Shown: positions 39,601 to 52,900 of the stretch, piece by piece
Layout: each line of letters opens with the position of its first letter
Numbering within the stretch: the first letter of the stretch is position 1
The notes under the pieces: generated by a model
Databases searched by the model: none
What the model was told of the DNA's origin: nothing
The model's input: only the letters and a program-made list of their open reading frames with translations
Assembly (NCBI GenBank): GCA_030770545.1
Contig: CM061109.1
Coordinates: 20,182,001-20,246,000 of the forward strand
DNA length: 64,000 nt
DNA from: Macropodus opercularis
Lineage: Eukaryota > Chordata > Actinopteri > Anabantiformes > Osphronemidae
Direction: 5' to 3'
Program-made: the position numbers and the translations under genes

Positions 39601-42600
39601 GAGCCACAATGTATCGGTCAAAGAAAGAACGCCTACTTGAGGATGGGTCGGCCTCCATCATTTTTTGGTGCTTCCCAATGCAGGTCCACATATCTTTTGG
39701 TCACAGCACTAACACTAAGGGCGTATGGTGGCCCAGGAGTCGCTGCAAAAAAAAAATTCATTCAAGTTTCATTCATCATCATTGTTCAGAGTGAAATGAA
39801 ATAACCACACTACACATGGCTACAATTCTTCTCTCTAACTCACTGAAAGTGTCTTTGGCCAACACAGAGTCCTCCAGCTCACAGAACGGTCCAATGCCCA
39901 CAGCGTTCTCAGCAGCGACACGGAACACGTACAGCGACCCTTCATTCAGAGGTGTCACGGTGGATTTCAGCTCCTTGACAGTGGTGTCCACGGTCTGCCA
40001 GCCTTTACGCCTGACATCGCGCTTCTCCACCACGTAGTTGGTGATAGGAGACCCTCCATCACGCTCTGGGACTGCCCACTTCAAATCGGCACTGTTCCTA
40101 CTGATGCCAATGACCTCCAACCAGCGGGGAGCCATGGGAGGGTCTGAGGAGATTCAGAGAAAGATCCAATAATGTCAACTGTGGTATATGTTGAGTCTAG
40201 TGCAAAAGAAACGTGTCTTCTAGTGTCAGCTTTTCTTACTGAGTCTCTCTTTGCAGAGCACTGGGTCGCTGGGCTCGCTGGGTTCGCTGTCTCCAGCTAC
40301 ATTAACAGCCCGCACCCTGAATGAGTACTCCTGCTTCTCCATCAGGCCCTTCAGGAAGTACTCCAGCAGGTTGATGTTGTCTGCCACACGGATCCAATCT
40401 GTTGTACCGCTCTTCAGCATCTCAATGACGTAACTATCAATCTTTGCTCCACCGTCATGCTCTGGTTTGGTCCACATCAGGAAGCAGGATGTCTTAGCAA
40501 CATCTTTTACGGTCGGCTTCCCCGGAGGCCATGGAGGATCTAGAATAGAATGAGTCGTTTACGCCAGAAAAGGATTTGATATAATATTACACAACTAGGG
40601 CTAACAGGCTAATATTTTAGTACCAATAGGATCTTTGATGAGGATCGGGTCTGTCTCCTTGCTAGGTTTCCCAGTGCCAGCAAGATTCTCAGCCAAGACT
40701 CTAAACTTGTACTTCTTTCTGGTGGGAAGACCTTTAACCCTGCAAAGAAAACAAATGTCATATAAGTGAAATAAGATGAGAAGCTTGGTGTAATCGTCTA
40801 TCAGACGACAGGGGAGCAGTTTGACTCACCTGTAGTTAGTATCTTTGACTGGCAGCTTGTTGCATCTGATCCACTTGTCGTGGTCAGGTTCATATCTCTC
40901 CACCCAGTATCCAGTGATGGGGCTTCCTCCGTCCTCATCAGGCTCCAACCACGTCAGAGTCACTGAGTCCTTGGTGATGTCTGAACCCTCCAGCTTGTAA
41001 GGAGCTCCAGGAGTGTCTGAGGACGAGACAGGAACAATTAGGAGGAACCAGCTGATTCACTTGCTCCCTTTTTTTATCATCATATCAGTTTGTCTGCTGT
41101 TTCTGAATCACTTGCATCTAGTATTAAAGTTTCAGCAAGTAAGCCAAACGTCAATTTCAAGATTTCAAGATAACAAATTCCTGTGATAAACCTCTATACT
41201 ACATTTAAGGGGTATTTTGTACCGAAGGGGTATTTTGCTGTTATCGGTGGGTGTTCAGCTGATGGCCCAACACCAAACTGGTTCTCAGCGAAGACTCTGA
41301 AGATATAGTCCTTGAACTTGATCAGGCCAACAGCTTTGTAGGTGGTCTGCTTGACGGTGGAGGACAGTCGGTGCCAAATCTCGCTGTCAACAGCGCGGCG
41401 CTCCACAATGTAGTTAGTGACTTTGGAGCCACCATCGTCTCGTGGGGGGTTCCAGGCCAGGAAGCAGGACTCATTGGTGATCTCAGAGATGTCGAAGGCA
41501 GCCGGAGGACCAGGCTTATCTGTGTGAAGAAAATGCCCGAAAGTAAATGGACAAGAAAAACAACAATAATGGCAGTTTTGTTTGACGAAAGAAGCCTCCT
41601 TCTGTTGTAATCTGGGCTAACCAAGGATGTTGACGTCCACGGTGGCGGTGGCTCGGCCGCTGCTGTTAGTAGCCTCGATAATGTAGGTGGAGCTGTCGTT
41701 TCTCACAGTCTTGGCAATGCTTACAGTGGAGTGTCCTGGTTTTGTTTCAATGGATACTCTATCATCAGGTTTAAGAACTAGATCGGCCTTGGTCCACTTT
41801 ACCCGCGGCTCTGGTTTTCCTGTCACCTCTGCAGGGAGCTCGATCTTGCTGCCAGCCTTTGCAGTGAGACCAGCGAGCAGCTTAGCATCCAAGTGGATCT
41901 GTGGAGGTTCTGAATGGAACACAGGGATGGAGAGTTGCAGCTTAGAGGATGTTTATTAGGAAATAGCAACATTTAGATAGAATTAGATATATAGATTTCC
42001 AGGTCTTGTTTTTGTAACTTTTCAAAATGAGCTCATTTCAGTTGATGAGAGTACTTTTCAGTTCAGAGTAATCATGGTTCACGTTTCTCACTCTCATTTT
42101 CACGTGCAGGAGGAATTTCAGGACAACAGTCTGGGTACCTATTGGATCAATGGCCTGGATGTCATCTGTGGCCTTGCAGGGCTGGCCGGCTCCCAGGCGG
42201 TTCAGGGCCCGGACTCTGTATGAGTACCACTGGCCCTCAGTCAGACCAGTCACCTGACACTTCAGCTCAGACACCATGTCCCCGCAGGGCTCCCACTTAT
42301 CCGTTCCTCTCTGGCAGCGGTCCACGTTGTAGCCTTTGATGCTGCTGCCGCCATCATACGTGGGCGGCTCCCAGGTCAAAAAGATGCCGCTGGCTGACTT
42401 GTCTCTCCACCTCAGGTTCTCTGGAGGGTCAGGGACAGCTGAAGGAGAAATGATGGAGGGGTTAGAAGGAGAAATATTTTTGGAAACATTTTATTTATTT
42501 TATTTTTCAATCCTGCAGTGTGAAGACATTTGCGCCAACTCTGTGAAAACTATGTTTCATATTGTTTTGACAATTTCAAATGCAATTAATTAGTGGTTTT

Positions 42601-43876
42601 AGTGCGACTTACTGGCAGGAGAAGACACGCTGACTGGCTCATCTATGTACGCCGGCTCTCCTGGTCCACACTTGTTGCAGGCAGTGACTCTGAACAGATA
42701 CTCCTTCCCTTCAACCACGTCTGTGACAGTGAACTCCAGGTCCTGGATACCTGTGGCCACCTGTCGAAACAAACGCAGAGAGTTTAAGTGATTGTCTAGC
42801 ATCATCATGTCGATTTCATTTGAACTGGTTGGTTACAGTGTAGTGAGTCATTAAAACCACGGTATGTTTTACACGATGAGATAAGTTAAAAGCCATGTTA
42901 GTTGTTGTGCTATGACCCTTGTGTGAAGTCTAATTCTAACCCTCTGTCTTTGGTAGTTTGAGCACACACTATGGGGTAAGATGGCGGTACCTTGACCCAG
43001 GTCTTCCGGGACACATCCCGTTTCTCCACCTGGTAGCCGGTCAGAGGGCTTCCTCCATCGTGTTCTGGAACCTCCCAGCTCAGGTGGACGTGTTGCCGGG
43101 TCACCTCCAGAACCTTGAAGTCCTTAGGTGCACTGGGTGACGCTGGAGGATAGAGAAAAATAATTAGTGGCTAGTTAATACCCGAAACATTTCAGGTTGC
43201 TAATTTTTAAGAAAATACTTTTTTCACAGCTCACCAATGACGTTGACTTCAATGTCTCCAGAGACAGATGTGACATCGTTCTCCAGTTGCAGGCTGTAGG
43301 TGCCTTTGTCTGGACGGATGCTCGGTGTCACAATCAGCTCAGTGAATGTGGACCTGGTGGTCAGGGTGACACGCTCATCAGCGCTGGTCAGCTCCTTCCC
43401 CCCGAATGTCCACTTGGCAACGGGTGTGGGGTATCCGGTGATGGGGACTCTGATGGTGAGAGGCTGAGGGACGATCACCTCCAGGCCGTCTTTGAAACCA
43501 CTCAAGTCAAACGTCGGAGCAACTGAAGATGAGAGGAGAGGGACACGCAATGGGAACTAACACATTCAATAGTCAGGAGTTGATTTATTATAACTGTCAT
43601 GTTCTAAACAATATTTCAGATCAGCTGCTGGAGAACTAAGTCAGCGACTGTCTTACAGTGTGGGTCATCAGCCAGCAGTGGTCCGATAATGTTTGATGGG
43701 TCAGAGACTCCGGCAGCATTCTCAGCAAACACTCTGTAGTTGTACTTGCTTCCATACTTCAGACCAGACACCTGAAAAAAAACAACAAAATAGCATTAAC
43801 AAAAATTTGAGAAAAATATTCTAGGGCAAACCACTTGCCCTAGTCAAGTTACTAAAGTTCATGGAGAAAAAGATAA

Positions 43877-43973
<97 letters not shown>

Positions 43974-46900
43974 TCGGACTTTATTTATCCCGCAGTGGGG
44001 AAATTCTGTACAAAAATTACAGTACAATAGAATTACAATAATTACAAAAAAAGAGTAACATTTGTTTGACAGTATGTACATATGTAGACATAAAGTGCGA
44101 AGTTCCAAAAGAAAAAAGAAAAATAAAATAACATACATGTACATGGACACCGCACGGCACACATCACGCTATAAGCTCTTAACGGTGTCAGGATGGAGCA
44201 GCAGCTATAGGACCTGTACTGCTGGAACGTTGTTTTCTGTACCTTGTAGAAGAGGTCGGGGCAGAGACGGGCGTTGCAGCGGAGCCACTTGTCGGTGCCA
44301 TCCTCACAGCGTTCGATGATGTATCCAGTGATAATGCTGCCTCCGTTCTTCAGAGGAGTCTCCCAGGTGAGCTGCACCGAGCTCTTGTTCTGGTCCTGGT
44401 AACAGAAGTTCAGAGGAGGGCTGGGAGGCTCTGCAGGACACACACACAAGCGATACAGGTGTTGTGTAGATAAGTGTGAAGTTTTGTTTCTATTTTTACA
44501 CATGACGTTACACATACATTTTACACATCTAAAATATAATATGTAGTTTCTTTCTGACCAGTCAATATCACAACCCCACTCACCGATGGGATCCATGATC
44601 TTGACGGGCTGAGACGCGGCGCTGGGCTTGCCGACGCCGGCTTTGTTCTCGGCTTTGACTCTGAAGATGTACTCTTTGTTCTCGATGACGTCGTTGATGG
44701 CGGAGGTGAGCTCATCGACTCTGGTCACCTGGACGGGCGACCACTTCACGGACGTCCTGTCGCGCAGCTCGATGATGTAAGAGGTGATGGGAGAGCCTCC
44801 GTCTGACTCGGGGGGCTCCCAGGAGACAGTGCAGCCGAACTTGGTGACATTTCCCACAATCACATTCAGAGGAGCTTCAGGAACGTCTAAACCATGACAC
44901 GGAAAACAGGAAACCAATAATGGACACAGTTATAGCATTTGCTCGTGACATAGCGTAAGCTACTGAAATCTACTCATCGTCTTAAGGAGAAGTAGTTAAA
45001 TGCTGTGTAAAAAAACGCCTTTCTTACCAAACTTGTTCTTGGCCTGTACAGGTTTATCAGTTTCTACATTGGGTCCGCTCCCAACCCGGTTTTGGGCACA
45101 GACTCTTAACAAGTACAAGGAATCCTTCTGGAGGCCGGTCACCGTGTACTCAGGACTCTCGGCGTGATCGGTGGCCAAACTCCACGTCTTACGCTTCACG
45201 TCACGTCTCTCCACCACGTATCCGATCACCTTACTGCCGCCGTCGCTCTCAGGCTCCTCCCACACCAGGTTTACTTCACCGTCGGCGGTGTCGACCACCT
45301 GCAGGTTCTTCACAGGTCCAGGAACATCTGGAAAAAAAAACAAATCCATCAAGATGACATGGTGGACAGGCTGTCGTTGTCATGTTATGTAGTCGACAGG
45401 TGAGAGAACTCACCGATGACGTCCAGGTTGATGAAGGCCTCTCCTGCTCCGTGCTTGTTCTTGATAATGATCTTGTAGCGGCCTTGGTCTGACTTTTTGG
45501 GGTCTTTCAGCCGGTACTCTGTGTGGTCAGCAGATGTGTAGGCGTTTTCTTTGGGCAGACTCGTATTGTCATACAGCCAGTCAGCCTCGGCCTGTGGGTA
45601 GGCACTGTAAGGGACGGCCAACACGATGGGTTTCCCAGCATCTGTGACGTAGCACTGGTCTGTGGTCTTTATCTGAGGCACAGCTGCAGGACAGCAGGAT
45701 AATTTTTACAGTCAGGACAGTTTTACAAAGATTCCAGTTTCCCTCTCTTTTATCTCTCATGTTCACCTCCAACATCTCCTGAACGTTAGCTGCTAAATGC
45801 TGCATAGGGTTGTTACCTTAAACAGTTAACAGCTGTTTGCTGTTACCACTAATCACAAACTAAAACTAAGCAAAAGGCATTGGATGTGACAATCTATAAA
45901 ATGAAATATAAATGTACATTAATGTGTAATGTGCTGCAGCAAACTGAAACAGACCAACCAGATTTGGGGATAGATACCGGGGATAGCAGCAGCTACGTCA
46001 GACCAAACCCTAGTTCAGTGGATGTTCCTATGGGACCATTGTCCATTGTCTTACCCTTTCTGAACAGGCCCATGAATGATGATGCTATAACGAAACATTA
46101 AAACGACAGCAGTGTTGGTGGATTCAGTGCTTACCTGCGAGCTCCAGCTTGGCTCTGGCGTCTTTGTCTTTGACCATGACTCTGTAGTCTCCCTGGTCTC
46201 TGGGTCTGATCTCACAGACCTGAAGCCTGTGGATTTTACCCTCGCTCATCATCTGGTATTTGTCTCCCTGGACAACTGTCATATTGTTCCTCAACCACTT
46301 CACCTCCACTCTGTCCTTGTTGAGCTCCACCTCAAACACAATGTCTGCGCCTGGAGGCTCAAATGCGTCCTGTGGTGGCCTGATGATCTCCACTGGGATC
46401 TCTGCAGGGCGGAAACATATGTATGAAAAGGGAACCACAAACAGAAGCCATTTTATTCTGGGTCAGTTTTGACAGCTCGCCTTCAACAAAGAGCCTGGCT
46501 TTGGATCTCTTCTCGTCCACACCGCAGGCGTATTCACACTCATCATCTGGCCTGCACTCCTTGACCCGCAGGCTGCACATTTTTCCATCTCTTTCAAACA
46601 TGTATCTGAGACAAGCGCAAAGGTACAGAGTCAGCGAGCCACTGACAAAACCATTTCACCAGATCAGCCTGTCGCATGCTCATGTACCTGGGTCCTTCTC
46701 TGATCTCTCGGCCGTTCCTGTACCACTTGACATCCGCCTTCTCTTTGGTCAATTTGCAGGTGAACTCAGCGTCGTCAAATTCTGTGATGGTCTGGTCCTT
46801 GAGCTGCATAGTGAAGTCCGTCGGCGCCTCGCTGATGATCAGTTCCGCGGTGGACTTGCTGTCTCCGGCCACAGCAGTGTACTCGCCTTCATCTGCTAGT

Positions 46901-49900
46901 GTGCAGTCTTTGATGGTCAACGTGTGCTTCTCTTTGTCGACTCTGTAGACCACGCGTTTGTTGAAGGTGATCTCTTCTCCGCCCTTCATCCATTTGAGAG
47001 TAGCATTGAGCCTGTTGACTTTACATGAGAAGCTGATGGTCTTCTTCTCCTGAGTGTCAACGTCCTCCAGAGGAACCACGATCTTCAGACTTTCCTCTGA
47101 ACAGCAGCAGCAGAACAGACAATAATGTCAGAAAATCTCACTTATCACAGCGTGCGATCACTTTGACCAGATTTTATGTATAGTTAGTTAAGTTTATCAA
47201 AGGAAATCAAATTTCCTGATCTGAAACAATTAAACCTGTCTCAGTGCCACCACTGCATCACTGAGACAAGGCACTGACCTTTGACCGTGAGGCTGCCGGA
47301 GCTCTTGGCCTGCTCTCCTCTCTGATTGGTCAGGTTGATGGTGTAGCTGGCTTCGTCGACCTTCTGGGCATCTCTAATCCTCAGGGAGAAGACGTTGTCT
47401 CTTTGCACCATCACGTACTTGCTGCTCTCAAACAGTGTCTCTTCGTTTTTCAGCCACTTGGCCTTCGCTCCGTCCTGGTTCACCTCACAGTTCAGGACGA
47501 TCTCCTGACCTTCTCTGCCCTCGGTGTCCTTTAGTGGCGTGATGATCTTGAGCTTCTCTGCAAGAATAAAGACACCCAGAGATCAGTGAGTAAACCAACA
47601 ACGTGACACAAGAAAAATGTTAGATAGTCAAAACAGTCTGTTTTAAAAGACAATAACTGTTTGTGTGTGAGTTAAAATGATGACATAAGCGGACACTTCA
47701 GGCCTCCTGAGTCATCATCAGTCCTGATAATGATTATTTACTTCTCCCCTAAGACAATGTTTAGCAAAAATGTTTTGTACATTTCTATGTTTCTTTGTAA
47801 AACTATGTCAGATTCAAAAATGCTAGCAACTGAGGTTTGCTAAGGATCTGTGACTGACCGCGCACAGTGAGTTCGGCGCTGGCTCTGGTTGGTCCGATCA
47901 TCACCACATATCCGCCCTCATCTTTGAGCTCACAGTTGTTGATGACCAGAGATCGTTTCTTGCCGTCACTGACCATCTGGTATTTGTCTCCCGCCTCCAG
48001 TTCCATGTTGTCCTTCAACCATTTGACTTCGTAGGACTCCTTGGACACAGAGCAGGTGAACTCGGCCTTGTGACCCTCCACCACCTCCTGACTCTGAGGC
48101 CTGGAGATGAACTCAGCAGCCAGTTCTGATACAGGAAGACAGATCAGAGGTTAGAGCTGAAGCACATTAATAGCTTTAGTAAACACTTGTTTTTCTCTGC
48201 ATACCATTAATCTTGAGGTTTCCAGATGTTCTGATGCTAGAACTCAGTCTGCAGTTGAACTCTCCAGCATCAGCCATTCTCAGGTCCTTGATGAGGAGGA
48301 TCCTCCTCTTTCCGTCTACGATGTGCTCATAGCGGCCGCCCTCTGGCAGCTCCTCGTCTCCTTTGTACCAGGTAACTTCAGCACTGGGTTTGGAGATCTC
48401 GCAGATGAGCTTCACGCTATCTGTCTCTGTTCCTTCCACACTGGGCAGGTTCTTGGTGAACCTGGCCTCCTCCTCTGCAACCAGAGAAATAGAAGCCTCA
48501 GAGCTCTACTGAGCAACAACCACATTCCAGACATGATGCGTATTTTATTCTTGTTCTTTTTATTCCTACCGACGACAGTGAGCATGCCGGAGGATTTGGA
48601 GGTCTTTGCGTCACATTCGTATTCAGCCTCATCTTCAAATACAGACTTGTGGATAAGGAGGATGTGCTGTCGGCCCTGAGCAATAATTTCGTACTTCTTC
48701 CCCTTTCTGATTTCACTTCCTTCCTTGAACCAGCGGACCTGCGAAGCATCAGCGAAGAGGAGGCGTTAGAGTTTTATTCACAGTGTATCTAAACAGACAG
48801 ATGGAAGAGTAATACTCACCTTGACGTCCTCTCTGGAAACTTCACACTCAAATCTGGCTGATTCCTTCTCTTTGACCTCGACATCATGGAGTGGCTTAGT
48901 GAATTCGACATGTGGAGCTGTTGATATTAGGAAAGGAAATGTGTGGATGAGCTTTTGTCTTCTTAAAGTGAACTACCTGTAGCCTTACAGCAGATCTTGT
49001 ATTTCACTTAGGAAGGTCTAAAGATTTAACTGTGTACACTTTATTCTCTGCCTGAGGACTCACGTTCAACACTGAGGAAGCAGGAGGTTTTAAAGTCTTT
49101 AGCGTCACAAGCATATGTTCTTGAGTCATCCGGAGTGCAGTCATGGATGACCAGCGCTCTCTTGTGGCCGTCAACGATCATCTCATACTTCTTAGTCTTG
49201 CGGATCTCCTGTTCGTCCCTGAACCAACGGACCTCTGCGTTTTCTCTGGAAACCTCACACTCCAGTGTGGCAGTGGTCGCTTCCTCCACCGTTTGGTCTT
49301 CCAGAGGCTTGGTGAACTCCACTGCTGGCTCTAAATGCCAACAAAAATGCTGTTGTTAGATTACAACAATATGAAAATAGAAATGAAAACGGCATGTGAA
49401 CAGTTTCCACCTCCCTGAGGTCACCAAATAAAAAAAAAATCAAAGAACATCAGTGGAGGCCACTAGATGCAGAAGAGATGTTTTACCTCTGACGGTGAGG
49501 GTGGCCTCGGTCTGGAAGTCTTTGGTAGTAAGTTTGATTTGTCCGGCTTCATTCAGCTGGACATCTCGCAGGGTCAGGCTGTAGACTTTACCCTCCGCCT
49601 TCAACACCACCTGTCAGGTTATTATGTGATTACACGTCTGTAAACTCTCAGGCCACAGTCTGTTAATCCCGGTGCTTTAACAAGGCTTTATAAATACTGC
49701 TTACAAAAATGAGTCCAAAAGAATAAATGCCCTCAGGAGGTTGGGGGATTATTTCGCTGAAACCTGTACCTGGAGGTTCTAGAGCAGAGTCACACGTTTT
49801 TATTAGCCTTGGGCAATGTGTGAGAGGCTCAGGTGACGCAGAGTTGTGTTGAGAGCTTCAGCTGAGCCCTGACAGCTGAAACGGGTGCAGGCAGCTGCTT

Positions 49901-52900
49901 TCCCTTACCGACCTAAAGTTCGCGACCTGCGACACCTGACTACATATCACAGGCCACAGCCACATATCTCACTGAGGAGGCATCTGATATGAAACTATTA
50001 CAAACATTTATTGGCCTTGTAAGACTTATTGTCACTGCGTCCAAGTTTAATAAACATGTTAAAGACACCAAAATGTTTCTTCTTAAATGTTTATCAATAA
50101 TTAATTCGAACAACAAGACAAAAGCCTCCATGTTCAAATCCTAATAAAAACTGTTAAACATTCTACACACAACACAAAACAACTCCTGGTGAATATGTAA
50201 GACACAGTAAATCAGACTTGCACAACTCAGAGCGAGATCATGTATCAAGGCTCAGGTTACATCCCACAATCAAACTAATCCTGCATTACCCCTGGACTGT
50301 TATTTCACAGTGAACACTGCAATGATTTTAACACAAGCAGAAACAGTGAGAACATAGTGTGAGTTTAAAGCTAAGACTGTCAGAAGGCTCCTGTTGCCAC
50401 CTGCTCTGCGTCTCAAACTCCTGCAGCTGTTAAAAATAACTCTGCAGAAGCGCTTGCAGAGCAGAAAAGCTTTCCTGTGTTATCTCAAAAGCAGGATCGA
50501 ATGCTCGGCTGAAATCCTGAACCTCCACCAGCAAGACCTTATATGAAGACAGGCTAAGGCTGGAACAGCCTGGGAAAAAACAAGGACCAGAACCACTACT
50601 GGAGTCATGTGTTTCAGGAAGTGAGTGACTGTTTGTGGTGCAGAAACACTGTGAGGTTCACTCAGCTGTGTTGGGACTTACTCTGTCGCTCAGTTCCAGC
50701 TTTGTACCCTCCAGGAACCACTCAACAGCGAGATCTTCATATGACAGCTCGCACTCGAAGGTGGCGGACTCCCCAGCAGTCACAGTGACATCCTTTAGAG
50801 GGCTCTTCAGGCTGATCACCCGGGCTTTGGATTGGGGAGAAGACATGGTTAGTTCCCCCCTGAACCAGGTCAATAGATCCAAAAGTCCCCTGAGAGTAAC
50901 GGCTAATCCTCAGCGGCTAATCCTCATGGTGTGGCTGAGGCGAAGCCAGGCCGCTAGAAGCCCTCAGGATAACTGAAGCCAGCCACGCTGGGACTTGGCA
51001 CTGGGGGGCTGAGCTCATTACCATGCGACCTGCTGTCAGGCGTGTATGGCTGGTACCAGCCAGTAAGAGACAGGGTCACATCCTCCCCCCTGCCAACCAC
51101 TGTAAACCTGCTCTAGATAAGGTATGTGGCTTCCAAAATAACCAAGCATCCCGATTGGCTGAGAGCCCACCTCCACCAAACTCAGGAGAACCAAATGTGC
51201 TCCTGTCAATCACCAACTGTGAATTTCCCAGGAAAAGGAGAATGACGAGCTCCTCAGAGTTAGTCTGCAGAAAACGCACAATAGACATTATGGTTCAGAC
51301 TCCACCCATTTAAGACATTTTAGAAACCCAGGCCAAACTGGAATCCAACAGTTGAGCTTGGATTAACAAACCACATAAAGAATTTACAACAGCCTTCTTC
51401 ACATACTTGAATTAAAGCCCTTTAACACAGTTGGTGACAGTTTCATCAGAGAGTTGTCCATCACCGTTTGCTCTGACTGACACGCAAAGTCTGTCTGAGA
51501 GGAAACCAGGTAGGAGGTTTTTTTATTTTTGGACTGTGTTTGATAACCTGACATTGTTATTTCTGTCACCTTTGACCCTGAGCTGAGCTGAGGATTTGGC
51601 ATTTGCGGCCGCAAAATCAACGCTTCCAGCCATGTCCATCTTGCAGTTGAATAGGATCAATATGTGTCGGGTTCCCTCCTCTTTGATCTCCACATCCTGA
51701 AAACAAACAGCCTCAGTTCGAACAAGTGGAGCTGTATTCGTCTAATGTGTGGTCATATCACGGTTTCGTCTTACAGGACACGGATGGAGTGTCTCTCCCT
51801 TCAGTTTCCATGTGGAGTGAAGGTCTTCCTCTGAAACCTCTGTCTCAAACTTGGCCATCTCCATCTCTATGACCTCCACACTGTACAGTGGTCGAATCAC
51901 CTTGATGTCCCGCTCTGCAGAGGTTTAACAAGAGGTTAAGAGAAAACCGATGAAGGTGAAGCTGATGGAAAATGTCTGAGGGAACCCAGAAGACATTGAA
52001 TGGCCACGGGTCACACACAGCGAAACATACTGATGGAAGACAACAACAGACATGAAGACAGCAAGCGAGTAGCGGACGCTCTCCTTCAGAGCGACTTACA
52101 GTTTGTGCAAAAGCAGATTTAGACCTTGATACGAACCCAACCCAAGAACGTGAAGTGACAATGTTAGTTAAATGTGCTTGAAAATGTGCTTTGTTCATGT
52201 ATCACGAAATATTGAAGCATATACTTCATATACGAAGTATATGAAGGACAGACGACGCTAACATGAGAGGCATTATGAGAGGTTATTACACATTTGTAGT
52301 AGTTGTGCAGGGTTGGATGATCAAGCTCTAATAATAATAGTATGACACCAACATTAAAGACGAACGATGACACAACACACGTAATCAAGGATGGACGACT
52401 GATGAGCGGCGGTGTGGACGTGTGGTCAAAGGTCAACAGAGGTGAGGCCTGTTTGTGGGGAGGGGAGGCCCATATTACCTTCGATGTTGAGATGTGCTGT
52501 GGTTTTATCGGTGCCACAGTCGCAGGTGTACGCGCCCATGTCGCTCTTCGCTGCCTTCTTGAGGACTAAAATTCGCTTCTTTCCATCGGATTGGAAGAGA
52601 ACGTTCTTGGAGGCAAATATCTCTTTATCGTTTTTGAGCCATCTGACCTCACCAACGGTCTTGCTCAGCTCAGAGGACAAAATAACCTCGTCCTTCTCTA
52701 CAGCTGTGTAGTTCTGGAGTTTTACTGTGAAGTACAGGTCGCCCTCTGCAAGAAGACACACCAGGTAAAAACACAAAGAGCCTGTAAAACCACTGTACTG
52801 GGTTTTTTTTAGCCCGATTTAATGAAACACTCAAATAAAAAGATTCACTTAAGAACAAGCAGACACATGTCTTTGAATGTCTCATTCCTCATCGTGTGTT

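Noticed and set aside
43821..44162. Minus-strand frame through the microsatellite (repeated Ser-Ile/Val-Tyr/Cys-Leu)
   Set aside because: Translation of a simple repeat and retroelement tail inside an intron.
45684..46134. Second gene or paralogue boundary at the change from Ig-only to Fn3 domains
   Set aside because: Splice phase and frame continue normally from w33 to w34; the change is the I-band/A-band transition of one protein.
50537..50550. TATA box (CATATAAGG on the minus strand) for an internal promoter
   Set aside because: It lies downstream of the candidate start codon in w23 and has no in-frame ATG after it before w24, so it is better read as part of a possible enhancer.
51076..51288. 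Minus-strand 70-codon frame in the w22-w23 intron
   Set aside because: No Ig strands, no splice sites joining it in frame to w22 or w23.
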